Positions 1 through 7,523 of a stretch of DNA of 64,000 nucleotides are shown here, piece after piece. Source of the stretch: Acidimicrobiia bacterium. Lineage in GTDB: Bacteria; Actinomycetota; Acidimicrobiia; Acidimicrobiales; Aldehydirespiratoraceae. Each line of letters begins with the position of its first letter. The first letter of the stretch is position 1. Under the pieces are notes generated by a model. That model was not told the DNA's origin. It did no database searches and saw nothing but the letters and a program-made list of their open reading frames with translations. A program made the position numbers and the translations under genes. The DNA is taken from positions 49,271 through 113,270 of the forward strand of contig JAJEJB010000005.1 of NCBI GenBank assembly GCA_022828135.1, in the 5' to 3' direction.

Positions 1-236
1 GTGACGACTAGGCGGTACGAGCCCGCCTCTCCACGAAGGTATCCGCGTGGTTGCCAGGTGACCTTGGGGTGCTGGGCGATGGCGTCGACCGCGGCAGGCG
101 CGACCACCGTCACGGCGGCGCCGGCTCGAAGCAGGGCCTCAACCTTGCGGGCCGCGACCGGACCACCGCCGACCACCAGGACGCGCTGTCCTATGAGGCA
201 GAGGTTCACCGGGTAGGGGACTGGGGTGCTGGACAT
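1..236 (-). CDS. Siroheme synthase / precorrin-2 dehydrogenase, N-terminal part (partial)
   Basis: The reading frame runs off the left edge; only the first 78 residues are visible. They begin MSSTPVPYPVNLCLIG and contain the Rossmann nucleotide-binding stretch VLVVGGGPVAARKVEALL at about residues 19-36, characteristic of the CysG/Met8 NAD-dependent precorrin-2 dehydrogenase and ferrochelatase domain. Members oxidise precorrin-2 to sirohydrochlorin and insert iron to make siroheme for sulfite and nitrite reductases. The ATG at 236 was chosen because the family homology begins immediately after it. The upstream region is AT-rich and has paired operator-like sequences. Whether a uroporphyrinogen methyltransferase domain follows cannot be seen. 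Family assignment is confident; the full product is not. Confidence 0.85.
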   Translation of the reverse strand, partial: MSSTPVPYPVNLCLIGQRVLVVGGGPVAARKVEALLRAGAAVTVVAPAAVDAIAQHPKVTWQPRGYLRGEAGSYRLVV

Positions 237-249
237 CTGAATACGATAA

Positions 250-334
250 TTCCGATAAGATAAGTCGGGATTTGGCGAGGGTAACGTACTCGCGGGCGCG
301 ATACAACACAAACCCGATCAGATTTATCAGGATT
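250..334. promoter_or_regulatory. Paired operator-like repeats upstream of the siroheme synthase gene
   Basis: This AT-rich stretch lies between the siroheme gene (start 236, minus strand) and a downstream-ending membrane protein. It holds two similar imperfect inverted sequences in opposite orientation: 250-270, with TTCCGA and TCGGGA arms around TAAGATAAG, and 313-334, which in reverse complement reads CCTGATAAATCTGATCGGG. A duplicated dyad close to a siroheme promoter suggests control by a sulfur- or iron-responsive regulator, for example of the Rrf2 type. The regulator is inference; only the repeats are seen. Confidence 0.35.
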
Positions 335-351
335 ATGGAGACAGAAGGTCT

Positions 352-765
352 CTAGCCGTCCGGCTGCTTGACGGTGCGCAGCAGGTACAGGCCGACCGTG
401 ATGTTGACCAGCACGAACAGCACATCGATGCCGTACCACATGGCCAGGCGCACACTGTCGTCGGACATCTCCACCGAGTCGAAGAACTGCCAGTCAAGCC
501 AGAGCCGCCAGAAGAGCAGGAACAACGCGCCGGAGGACGCGAGCATGGTCGTCGCACCGAGGCCAGGCGGCTCGCCGGATCGTCGCGACTCCCACATCCG
601 CAGGAGGCTGAAGGCGAGCGCGGCCACGACACCGAAGGCCATCGCGAAACTGAGCACCTCCCATACGCGGCCGCTGGAGTAGGTCGGGGAGAGCACGAAC
701 TGCACGGCCACCGCGAGGCCCAACGCGATGTGGACAGGCCCGAACCAGCGCTTGAAGGTCACCAT
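352..765 (-). CDS. Four-helix membrane protein of unknown function
   Basis: This 137-residue protein is mostly hydrophobic, with about four predicted membrane segments: near residues 9-25, 34-55, 75-92 and 112-131. Charged loops lie between them, for example WESRRSGEPPG. The ATG at 765 (MVTFKRW) is preferred over an in-frame TTG at 783, because the extra six residues add nothing conserved-looking. No catalytic or binding motif is recognised. It lies on the same strand as, and about 50 bp downstream of, the gene ending at 814, so the two may share a transcript. Function is unknown; coding status is supported by the hydrophobic pattern and absence of a better frame. Confidence 0.6.
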   Translation of the reverse strand: MVTFKRWFGPVHIALGLAVAVQFVLSPTYSSGRVWEVLSFAMAFGVVAALAFSLLRMWESRRSGEPPGLGATTMLASSGALFLLFWRLWLDWQFFDSVEMSDDSVRLAMWYGIDVLFVLVNITVGLYLLRTVKQPDG

Positions 766-813
766 CGCGCCAGCATCGCACAACTCAGGTGCTGGGGACG
801 AGGCGATGTTGAG

Positions 814-1167
814 TCAGGGGCTGCGCTCGGTGAGCCGAAGGCGGGCCGTGCGCCGCGCCGAGCGAGTGATGCGCCACATGATCAGGGCGACCGCGACGGC
901 TACCGCCCCCAGGGTGACGAACTGCAGGCTCCCGCCCCGGTCGCCGGAGTGCAGGGGGTCTGGTCCCGGATCAGGCGAGCCGATGATCCGGTCGGCCCCG
1001 GCCGGTATCTCGTAGACGGGCCGCAGGTCGACGCCGGTGTCGGCGGGCAGGGGCTCGTCCTCGCCCTCGTGAGCGGCCGCGCCGGAATGGGCGCCGAGAA
1101 GCAGGGCCGCGGCCAGCACACAGTAGACAAGGGCTCGGCGTGCGGGGCTGCGGCGCCCGGTTCTCAT
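814..1167 (-). CDS. Small secreted/membrane-anchored protein with signal peptide and C-terminal TM
   Basis: The 117-residue product has an N-terminal signal sequence (basic RTGRRSPARR, then ALVYCVLAAALLLGA and an Ala-rich cleavage region before HEGEDE). A short acidic, Pro/Gly-rich extracellular part follows, then a C-terminal helix (about residues 82-99) and a basic tail RSARRTARLRL. That predicts a small type I membrane protein facing outward. Its ATG overlaps the stop of the upstream SDR by 4 nt (ATGA), indicating translational coupling. A much longer frame extends upstream through the SDR but is only an antisense-like shadow of it. No family is recognised. Confidence 0.65.
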   Translation of the reverse strand: MRTGRRSPARRALVYCVLAAALLLGAHSGAAAHEGEDEPLPADTGVDLRPVYEIPAGADRIIGSPDPGPDPLHSGDRGGSLQFVTLGAVAVAVALIMWRITRSARRTARLRLTERSP

Positions 1168-1970
1168 GGCTTGGGCCCCGGCCGGTACCGGGTCACCTCG
1201 CCGGTGGAAGCGCTGAGATAGGAGGGCACCTCGCCGCCGCCGTGCACCGGCACCGACGCGCCCGACATGAACGACGCCAGCGGCGAGGCGCAGAACAGCA
1301 CCACGTCGGCGACCTCGGACGGATTGCCGAGCCGGCCGAGGGCGAGCGTCCGTCCAACGGCCTCGATACCCGCCTCGTCGCCGTAGTAGAGGTGGGCCTG
1401 CTCGGTGCGGAGCAGCCCGACCATGACGCTGAGCACCCGGATTGACGGCCCCCATTCGTGGGCCAGCGTCTGGGTGAGGCTGTCGAGCCCGGCCTTGGCC
1501 GCCCCGTAGGCCGCTCCGGCGGGGGTGGGGCGGATTCCGGACACCGACGAGATGTTGATGATCACCCCGCCGCCGTCCTGTGCGCTCATCACCGGGTGCA
1601 CCGCCTGGGCGAAAGTCAGCGGGGCGATCAGGTTGAGGGCGATCACCTTCTCGTTGAAGCGGGGCGACACGGTGGCCGTCTCGGCGGGAGGGGCACCGCC
1701 GGCATTGTTGACGAGCACGTCGATCCGACCGGTCAGCCGGACCGCCTCCGCAACCACAGCCCCGATCTGGTCAGGATCGCGAACATCGGCCGCCACGAAG
1801 GCTGCTTCCCTCCGGTCGGCCGCTATGGGCTCCTCAGGCTCGCGGCGGGCGCACGCGATCACGTCGGCGCCGTTCTCCAGGAACCTGGCGGCGATCACCC
1901 GGCCGAGGCCCATCGTGGCGCCGGTCACGATCACGGTCCGGCCGGTCATGTCGAGAGGATTGTCGGGCAC
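1164..1970 (-). CDS. SDR-family oxidoreductase (steroid-cluster type)
   Basis: A 268-residue short-chain dehydrogenase/reductase. The cofactor motif TGATMGLG is near residue 17, NNAG near residue 88, the catalytic serine lies in NISSVSG and the YxxxK motif is AYGAAKAG. It starts at GTG 1970 behind a GGGGAG ribosome-binding site; an internal ATG at 1949 is a less likely alternative. It is divergently transcribed from ipdA/ipdB. In Mycobacterium the ipdA-ipdB pair is likewise accompanied by SDR genes (the Rv3548c-Rv3549c region), so a 3-hydroxyacyl-CoA or ring-fragment dehydrogenase role in steroid catabolism is a reasonable inference. The substrate is not shown by sequence. Confidence 0.8.
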   Translation of the reverse strand: MPDNPLDMTGRTVIVTGATMGLGRVIAARFLENGADVIACARREPEEPIAADRREAAFVAADVRDPDQIGAVVAEAVRLTGRIDVLVNNAGGAPPAETATVSPRFNEKVIALNLIAPLTFAQAVHPVMSAQDGGGVIINISSVSGIRPTPAGAAYGAAKAGLDSLTQTLAHEWGPSIRVLSVMVGLLRTEQAHLYYGDEAGIEAVGRTLALGRLGNPSEVADVVLFCASPLASFMSGASVPVHGGGEVPSYLSASTGEVTRYRPGPKP

Positions 1971-2034
1971 GCGGCGCTCCCCGGATAGGCAGGCCTTCTA
2001 GGCCTAGCTCCGCCTCGAAGCTATCGCCTCGGGG

Positions 2035-2040
2035 TACCGT
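2035..2040 (+). promoter_or_regulatory. -10 element TACCGT, leaderless start of ipdA
   Basis: TACCGT sits exactly 6 nt before the GTG start at 2047 and no Shine-Dalgarno sequence intervenes, so the transcript probably begins at the start codon. Confidence 0.55.
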
Positions 2041-2046
2041 CGGGCG

Positions 2047-2922
2047 GTGCCCGACAAGCGCATGACCGAGGATGAGGTGGTCGCCGAACTGAGCAGCGGC
2101 ATGACCATCGGCATCGGGGGCTGGGGGTCGCGCCGCAAGCCGATGTCGCTGGTGCGGGCCATGCTCCGGAGCGACCTGACCGACCTTCACGTGGTGAGCT
2201 ACGGCGGACCGGACATCGGCCTGCTGTGCGCCGCCGGCCGGGTCCGCCGCATCACCTACGGCTTCGTGTCGCTCGACTCCATCCTGCTCGAGCCGCATTT
2301 CCGGATAGCCCGCCAGGCCGGCTCGGTAGAGGCCCGCGAGTTCGACGAGGGCGCCTTCTACCTGGGGTTGCTGGCGGCGGTACACCGGGTGCCCTTCTAC
2401 CCCACTAGAGCGGGCCTCGGATCGGACATGCTCACCTACAACCCTGATCTCAGGACGGTGACCAGCCCCTACGGCGACGGCACCGAGCTGGTGGCGGTGC
2501 CCGCCTTCGACATCGACGTTTCGCTGGTGCACATGAACCGGGCCGACGCCGCCGGCAACGGTCAGTTCCTGGGGCCGGACCTGTACTTCGACGACCTGTT
2601 CGCCATGGCCGCTGAACGCACCTTCATGTCGTGCGAGCGGTTGGTGGCCACCGAGGATCTTCTCAAGGAGGGCCCGGTCCACACGCTGAAGATCCCGCGC
2701 CTGCACACCGACGGCGTGGTGGAGGCGCCCGGCGGTGCCCACTTCACCGAGTGTCCACCCGACTACGGCCGCGACGAAGCCTTCCAGAGGGAGTACGCGA
2801 CGACGGCCCGCGACCCTGACGCCTGGGCCAAGTTCCGTGCCGACTGGCTTGACCTGCCGTCCCACGACGCCTACCGGGCCCGCCTGGCCGATCGGGCCCA
2901 GTCCGCGGGAGCCGAGCAATGA
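2047..2922 (+). CDS. ipdA: Steroid ring-cleavage CoA hydrolase/transferase, alpha subunit IpdA
   Basis: The 291-residue protein matches mycobacterial IpdA (Rv3551) along its length. Shared blocks include MPDKR at the start, SGMTIGIGGWGSRRKPM, VSYGGPDIGLLCAAG, YGFVSLDS, RAGLGSD, YFDDLFAMAAER and VEAPGGAHFT with PDYGRDE. IpdA and IpdB form a heterotetramer of class I CoA-transferase fold that opens the last steroid ring intermediate (COCHEA-CoA) in cholesterol and other steroid catabolism, in the cytoplasm. The GTG at 2047 is fixed by the conserved N-terminus and the -10 hexamer 6 nt upstream. The stop overlaps ipdB by 4 nt (ATGA). Identification is confident; the natural steroid source is unknown. 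Confidence 0.93.
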   Translation: MPDKRMTEDEVVAELSSGMTIGIGGWGSRRKPMSLVRAMLRSDLTDLHVVSYGGPDIGLLCAAGRVRRITYGFVSLDSILLEPHFRIARQAGSVEAREFDEGAFYLGLLAAVHRVPFYPTRAGLGSDMLTYNPDLRTVTSPYGDGTELVAVPAFDIDVSLVHMNRADAAGNGQFLGPDLYFDDLFAMAAERTFMSCERLVATEDLLKEGPVHTLKIPRLHTDGVVEAPGGAHFTECPPDYGRDEAFQREYATTARDPDAWAKFRADWLDLPSHDAYRARLADRAQSAGAEQ

Positions 2923-3695
2923 GCGACGCGGCAATCGACGAGATCTGTCTAGTTGCCCTGGCCGAGGCCTTCCGGGGGGACGGGGAGCTGCTGTGCCATC
3001 CGATGGGTCCCTTCCCGGTGGCCGCTGGAAGGCTGGCGCGGGCCAGCTTCGAGCCCGACCTCATGCTCACCGACACGATCGCTCACGCGGTCGTCGGCAC
3101 GCTGCCGCTGGGCGCGACCGTTGGTCGTCCCGGCGCGGCGGACGAAGGCATCGTGGTCGAGGGCTATCTGCCGTTCAGGACCGTCTTCGACCAGGCGTGG
3201 TCGGGTCACCGCCATGTGGTGATGGGTGCAAGCCAGATCGACCGGCACGGCAACCAGAACTTCGCAGCCATCGGCGACTACCGGAAGCCCAAGGCCCAAC
3301 TCCTCGGGCTCCGGGGCGCGCCCGGCAACGTCATCAATCACACCACGAGCTACTGGATCCCCAACCAGGCCCGAGCCTTCGTCGAGAGCGTCGATGTGGT
3401 GTCGGGACCGGGCTATGACCGGGTGGCCGCGCTGCCCGAGGCCAGCGGCCGATTCCACGAGATCCGCAGAGTCGTCACCGAGCTCGCCGCCTACGACTTC
3501 GAGACGCCCGACCGCACCATGCGCCTCAGGTCCGTCCATCCAGGCGCATCTCTCGACGATGTGCTGGCGGCCACCCCCTTCGAGCTGACAGTGCCCGACG
3601 ATGTCCCCGCCAGCCGCATCCCCACCGCCGAGGAGCTCCACCTCATCCGCGAGGTCATAGACCCCAAAGGCATCCGCAAGCACGAGTTCCGCTAG
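2919..3695 (+). CDS. ipdB: Steroid ring-cleavage CoA hydrolase/transferase, beta subunit IpdB
   Basis: A 258-residue partner of IpdA, close to the ~250 residues of mycobacterial IpdB (Rv3552). Shared features are the LTD block after ARASFEPD, GYLPFRTVF, the HVVMGASQIDRHGNQN segment, GAPGNVINHTTSYWI, VDVVSGPGYD and the C-terminal LHLIREVIDPK. Start and ipdA stop overlap as ATGA, so the subunits are translationally coupled, as expected for an obligate complex. The product would hydrolytically open the remaining steroid-derived ring of a CoA thioester. Nearby SDR, CYP142-like P450, CoA transferase and hydrolase genes fit a steroid or polycyclic acid degradation capacity, although no KstR-type operator was recognised. 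Confidence 0.93.
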   Translation: MSDAAIDEICLVALAEAFRGDGELLCHPMGPFPVAAGRLARASFEPDLMLTDTIAHAVVGTLPLGATVGRPGAADEGIVVEGYLPFRTVFDQAWSGHRHVVMGASQIDRHGNQNFAAIGDYRKPKAQLLGLRGAPGNVINHTTSYWIPNQARAFVESVDVVSGPGYDRVAALPEASGRFHEIRRVVTELAAYDFETPDRTMRLRSVHPGASLDDVLAATPFELTVPDDVPASRIPTAEELHLIREVIDPKGIRKHEFR

Positions 3696-3708
3696 CGGCG
3701 GGAGACGG

Positions 3709-4251
3709 GTGACGACGATGGGGGAGCGGCTGGTGGTGTACATGGTGTGCACCGGCAATGCGGCCCGGTCGCCCATGGCGGCGGCCATGCTGCGGGACCT
3801 CGACGCCGACGGTCGCCTTGATGTGCGCAGCGCGGGCATCCTGGTGCTGGAGGGCCACCCGATAGGAACCCGCACGCGGTCGGCGCTGGCCCGTCACGGG
3901 CTCGTCGACCATGCCCACCGATCGCGGCAGTTCCGCGGCGATGATGCCGTCGAGGCCGACCTGGTGGTGGCGATGGAGCCACTGCACCTTCGCTGGGTCC
4001 GCCGCAACCTGCCCGAGGCGGCCCCGATCACCGGGTCTTTGCGCCGGCTGGCCCGGGACTTGAGCCCGCCGGAGGGCGGGGCTGACGCTGTTGATCTCGG
4101 CCGGAGGGTGAGGGCTCTGGAGCTGGACACGCTGGAGCCGGAGCCATGGGAGGAGGTCGTCGATCCCGGCGCCGGAGAGCAGGACGACTTCGACCGCTGC
4201 TCCGACGAGCTGCGCCTGCTGGTAGCCGAGCTGCACCGCCGGTTGACATGA
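3709..4251 (+). CDS. Low-molecular-weight protein-tyrosine-phosphatase family protein
   Basis: The 180-residue protein carries the LMW-PTP/arsenate-reductase-like P-loop CTGNAARSPMAAAM (CX5RS, nucleophile Cys14 if read from the GTG start) near its N-terminus. A C-terminal acidic VDPGAGEQDDF segment supplies the DP general-acid motif at about residue 153. Family members dephosphorylate tyrosine or bacterial phospho-arginine; actinobacterial paralogues vary in target. A GTG at 3709 follows a GGGAG sequence; ATG at 3718 is an alternative start costing three residues. It follows ipdB by 13 bp on the same strand and may be co-transcribed, but no functional link is evident. Confidence 0.82.
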   Translation: MTTMGERLVVYMVCTGNAARSPMAAAMLRDLDADGRLDVRSAGILVLEGHPIGTRTRSALARHGLVDHAHRSRQFRGDDAVEADLVVAMEPLHLRWVRRNLPEAAPITGSLRRLARDLSPPEGGADAVDLGRRVRALELDTLEPEPWEEVVDPGAGEQDDFDRCSDELRLLVAELHRRLT

Positions 4252-4271
4252 CCCGCCGGACCCGGCGGCGA

Positions 4272-4946
4272 CTATCGGAGCGCGGCCAGGAAGGCCGAGC
4301 GCTCCGCGGTGGCGCCGAGCGGGTTGATGCGGAAGGACTCCAAGGTCGACGCGGTGCGGGCCTCGGACACGTCGGCGACGCAGTCGGTGAGCACCAGGCA
4401 GTCGTAGCCCCGGTCGTTGGCCTCCCGGACCGTCGCGCTCACGCAGCAGTCCGCGGTCGTCCCCATGACCACCAGCAGATCGATGCCACGGTTCCGGAGT
4501 CGCTGATCGAGGTCAGTGGAATGGAATGCGCCGTGGCTCGGCTTGTCGATCACCCATTCGCCGGGCAGCGGGGCCACGGAGTCGACGATCTGCCATCCGG
4601 GCTCTCCCCGCACCTGGAGCCGCCCGTACCGACCCTCCCGCCCGACGGGGTGGCCGCGGGCGATCGCCCTGGCCACCTTCGTCGGCGGGCAGTCCGACAA
4701 GTCGGCCCGGTACCCCTCGCGGGTGTGCACCACGAGCATTCCTGCCGCCCTGGCCGCAGCGAGGACCTGGGCCACCGGACCGAGCGCAGACCGGATGTGA
4801 GCCGTATCGAGCCCGATATCGGCGAAGAACCCGTCCGGAGCGCAGTAATCGACCTGCCAATCGATGCTCAACACCGCACAGCGGCCGACTTCGAACGGAC
4901 CGATGATCGGCCATTCGTACTGATCGGCGGGCACCGTCTCCACCAC
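4272..4946 (-). CDS. Isochorismatase-family cysteine hydrolase
   Basis: A 224-residue protein of the isochorismatase/nicotinamidase fold. The catalytic triad is visible: Asp in LSIDWQVDYC (about residue 29), Lys in VIDKPSHGAFHST (about 134) and Cys in GTTADCCVSATVREA (about 167). The cis-peptide-like segment precedes the cysteine. The profile is nearest to ureidoacrylate/biuret-type amidohydrolases, but many members act on small amides or isochorismate, so the substrate is open. It is convergent with the phosphatase gene (20 bp apart) and 39 bp downstream of the following SDR on the same strand, so it could be the second gene of that unit. Confidence 0.85.
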   Translation of the reverse strand: MVETVPADQYEWPIIGPFEVGRCAVLSIDWQVDYCAPDGFFADIGLDTAHIRSALGPVAQVLAAARAAGMLVVHTREGYRADLSDCPPTKVARAIARGHPVGREGRYGRLQVRGEPGWQIVDSVAPLPGEWVIDKPSHGAFHSTDLDQRLRNRGIDLLVVMGTTADCCVSATVREANDRGYDCLVLTDCVADVSEARTASTLESFRINPLGATAERSAFLAALR

Positions 4947-4985
4947 GACAGCAGCCTTACAGATCGATGGCCGTCGCGAGCCGGT

Positions 4986-5783
4986 TCACACGGTGAAGGA
5001 GCGGGGCCAGTCGTCGGAGCGGATTAGGGCGTCGGTGCCGCCGTCGACGTAGAACACGGACCCGCAGGCGAATCTCGCCACCGGTGACAGCAGGAACTCC
5101 ACCCACTGAGCTAAAGCGTCGGCGTCGGGCGTCTCCGTGACCGGCACCGGGAGTGCCTCCATGAGCGGGCCGTACACGTCGTCGGCCTGGCCCTGATGCA
5201 GCAGCGGGGTGTCGACGGGCCCCGGCGCGATCACATTCAGCCGGATGCCCTCACCCACCCACGGCTCCGTGACCGCGGCGCGTCGGCACCAGCGGGTGAC
5301 GGCCAGCTTCGCGCCCGCGTAGCCGACGGCCGGAGCGAACACCGGATCGGCCTCGCTCACGATCGCCACCGCGTCCTCCTCGCGGCCTTCGAGGCAGGCG
5401 GCCATCAACTCGTCCGGCAGATTCGGCGTGATGGTCGACGAGTTGGACCCGAACTGCACAACCTGGGCCGCACCCGAAACGGCCAGGGCAGGCCGCAGTC
5501 CCTCCAGCAGTGCCACCGATCCGAAGTAGTTGACCCGGGCGATGAGCTCTCCCGCCGTCGGCGGGCCGAGGCCCGCGGCCGAGACCGCGCCGTCGAGGAC
5601 TCCGCCGGCGGCGTCGACAACGGCGCCGACCGCTTCAGCCCGACCCTCGACCGTTCCCAGGTCGGCGCACACCTCCGCGTCGCGCAGATCGATGCCGATC
5701 ACCCGCTGCCCCGCGGCCTCGAGCCGGCGCCGGGTGGCGGCCCCCATTCCCGAGGCGGAGCCACTGATCGCGTAGATGCCCAT
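4986..5783 (-). CDS. SDR-family oxidoreductase (3-alpha-hydroxysteroid dehydrogenase-like)
   Basis: The 265-residue SDR has GSASGMG at residues 8-14 for NAD(P) binding and YAGAKLAV as the YxxxK site. The short region between the cofactor strand and active site, and an extended insert (PDELMAACLEGREEDAVAIV) before the catalytic tyrosine, resemble the 3-alpha-hydroxysteroid dehydrogenase/carbonyl reductase subgroup. The conserved GPVDTPLL and FYVDGGTDA segments close the fold. Steroid or terpenoid alcohol oxidation is inferred from subgroup and proximity to ipdAB, not proven. The upstream region holds a copy of the dispersed intergenic repeat. Confidence 0.8.
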   Translation of the reverse strand: MGIYAISGSASGMGAATRRRLEAAGQRVIGIDLRDAEVCADLGTVEGRAEAVGAVVDAAGGVLDGAVSAAGLGPPTAGELIARVNYFGSVALLEGLRPALAVSGAAQVVQFGSNSSTITPNLPDELMAACLEGREEDAVAIVSEADPVFAPAVGYAGAKLAVTRWCRRAAVTEPWVGEGIRLNVIAPGPVDTPLLHQGQADDVYGPLMEALPVPVTETPDADALAQWVEFLLSPVARFACGSVFYVDGGTDALIRSDDWPRSFTV

Positions 5784-5852
5784 CTATCCATCCTGCCCCA
5801 GCTACGGCGAGCGCGAGTAGGCGAGAGCCCGTCGTGTCGCAGCGGCGTCACT

Positions 5853-5951
5853 CCCGCTCTTGTTCGCTCCGCTCACGGGCCGCTCGGGCCACGGCCTCGC
5901 TGGGCGCTTCGCCGATCTGCTCACGGGTCTCCGCATTCCCGCTCGGCCTCT
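5853..5951. repeat. Dispersed intergenic repeat, copy A
   Basis: The first 48 bases (5853-5900) match copies at 26141 and 30557 with one substitution (GCTCCGCTC for GCTGCGCTC). A second conserved block, GCTCGGCCTCT, ends the element at 5951. The middle differs from the other two copies. It lies between divergent genes and is not coding. Confidence 0.75.
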
Positions 5952-6000
5952 GGGGCGACGGGTGTCGCGACTGGCCGATCAGAGGGCCAGACTGTGGCCC

Positions 6001-6732
6001 ATGGACTCCGAGGCAATCGTCAACCAGATCGAGACCGACGGGCGGCGCCTGATCGAGGTCGCCCGGTCCGACCTCACCGCAGCCGTGCCCACCTGCGGCG
6101 ACTGGACGCTGCGCGACCTGGCCGGGCACATGGGATGGGTGCACGGCCTGGTGGGCAGCTACGTGGCCGGCCGGGCGACCGAGCCGCTGTCCCGGGAGCA
6201 GATGCCCCAGGTGCCCGAAGACGACTCGGCGGTCGACTTCGCGGCGGCCGCGCTCGACCGGCTCGTCGATGCCCTGGCCGGCATCGACCCTGACACGCCG
6301 GTGTGGAACTGGTCGCCGCGACCCGACGCCGGCTTCTACTTCCGCCGGATGCTGCACGAGACTAGCGTCCATCGCTGGGACGCCGAGAACGCGGTGTCCG
6401 ATACGGGACCGGTCGACGGCGAGCAGGGCCGCGACGGGGTCGACGAGTTCTTCGAATTCGTGCTGCCCAACGCCCAGCAGCGCAAGCGCCGGGACCTTCC
6501 CACCGGCAGCCTGCACGTGCACCGCACCGAAGGCGAGGGCGAGTGGATCGTGCACGCCGACGGCGACGAAGTCGTCATGGAGCGCGTCCACGTCAAGGGC
6601 GACGCCGCCGTGCGCGGGCCGGGCGGGGCGTTGTTCCTGGCAATGTGGAACCGGCTGCCGCTCGACGACGCCTCATTGTCGGTGGTGGGCGACGAGGCCA
6701 CCGCCCAGGCCTGGGCCGCGCTCGCCCCGTGA
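6001..6732 (+). CDS. Maleylpyruvate isomerase family mycothiol-dependent protein
   Basis: This 243-residue protein begins MDSEAIVNQIETDGRRL and has the DinB-like four-helix N-terminal MDMPI domain, with TCGDWTLRDLAGHMGWVHG (His in GHMGW) and HETSVHRWDAENA supplying the metal-binding histidines. A C-terminal MDMPI domain follows. The family includes mycothiol-dependent maleylpyruvate isomerase and many uncharacterised thiol-dependent enzymes. Start 6001 was chosen because an upstream in-frame extension (from 5860) reads through the non-coding repeat. The stop overlaps the next gene by GTGA. Presence of mca elsewhere in the window supports a mycothiol-making host. The reaction catalysed here is unknown. 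Confidence 0.83.
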   Translation: MDSEAIVNQIETDGRRLIEVARSDLTAAVPTCGDWTLRDLAGHMGWVHGLVGSYVAGRATEPLSREQMPQVPEDDSAVDFAAAALDRLVDALAGIDPDTPVWNWSPRPDAGFYFRRMLHETSVHRWDAENAVSDTGPVDGEQGRDGVDEFFEFVLPNAQQRKRRDLPTGSLHVHRTEGEGEWIVHADGDEVVMERVHVKGDAAVRGPGGALFLAMWNRLPLDDASLSVVGDEATAQAWAALAP

Positions 6733-7523
6733 ACGACGCCACCGACCCCGCCCAGGCCGACAGCCCCGGCGCGGCCGGCGCCCTGTCAGGGGCGGCCGAA
6801 GTGCAGGACGGGAACGAAGCCACCACCGACCCCCGGGACCTGGCCAGGACGTCCCGCCAGGCGGTATGGGGCTGGCGCAGCAACCTCGACCAGTTCATGC
6901 CGGTCGTGCTGTTCCTCGTGTTCTACAACCTGGTGAGCACCGAGGTAGCCGTGATCGCGGCCACGTCATGGTCAGTGAAGGCGGCCTACAGCCGCCGCCG
7001 GCGGGGCCTGCCCATCGGTACCTGGCTGCCCGTTATCACCGGCTACCTGCTGGTACGGGCCGCGGTGAGCATCGCGGTGGAACGGGACTTGGTGGACTTC
7101 GGGGTGAGCAGCGAAGCGGTCTACTTCGGGATCGGCATCGGGACAAAGATGCTGGTCGGGGTGGCCGCGGCAGTCACCATTCTCGTGGGCAAGCCCTTCA
7201 TGGTGTGGGCGGCCCGCCGGTTCCTCGCGTTGCCCGAGGCGGTGCTGCGCGAACCCAGTTTCGTGTCCACCATGCGCAACGTCACCTGGGTCATCACGGT
7301 GTACGAGGTCGGCTCTGCGGTGTGGGACATCTGGCTCTTCAACAGCGCGGGCGTCAACCTGTTCCTGGTCACCCGTCAGGTCGTGAACTTCTTCGCAGCC
7401 TTCGTTCTGATCTTCGCCACCCTCGTCTACGTCGATCGCCGCTTCTCGAAGATCGACGGATGCCCGAGCCTCGTCGACCTGGTGAGCCGGGCAACCCGCC
7501 GCGCGCCGGCATCCGATTCGTGA
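6729..7523 (+). CDS. DUF3159/VC0807-like polytopic membrane protein
   Basis: The 264-residue protein has a hydrophilic N-terminus of about 50 residues, then five or six hydrophobic segments, including FMPVVLFLVFYNLVS, a middle block around LPVITGYLLVRAAVSIA and a C-terminal FFAAFVLIFATLVYV. Pattern and size resemble VC0807/DUF3159 septation-protein-A-like membrane proteins, an assignment made by appearance only. The GTG at 6729 overlaps the previous stop (GTGA), and its own stop overlaps the next gene in the same way, so it is the middle gene of a tightly coupled three-gene operon. Function is unknown. Confidence 0.7.
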   Translation: MNDATDPAQADSPGAAGALSGAAEVQDGNEATTDPRDLARTSRQAVWGWRSNLDQFMPVVLFLVFYNLVSTEVAVIAATSWSVKAAYSRRRRGLPIGTWLPVITGYLLVRAAVSIAVERDLVDFGVSSEAVYFGIGIGTKMLVGVAAAVTILVGKPFMVWAARRFLALPEAVLREPSFVSTMRNVTWVITVYEVGSAVWDIWLFNSAGVNLFLVTRQVVNFFAAFVLIFATLVYVDRRFSKIDGCPSLVDLVSRATRRAPASDS

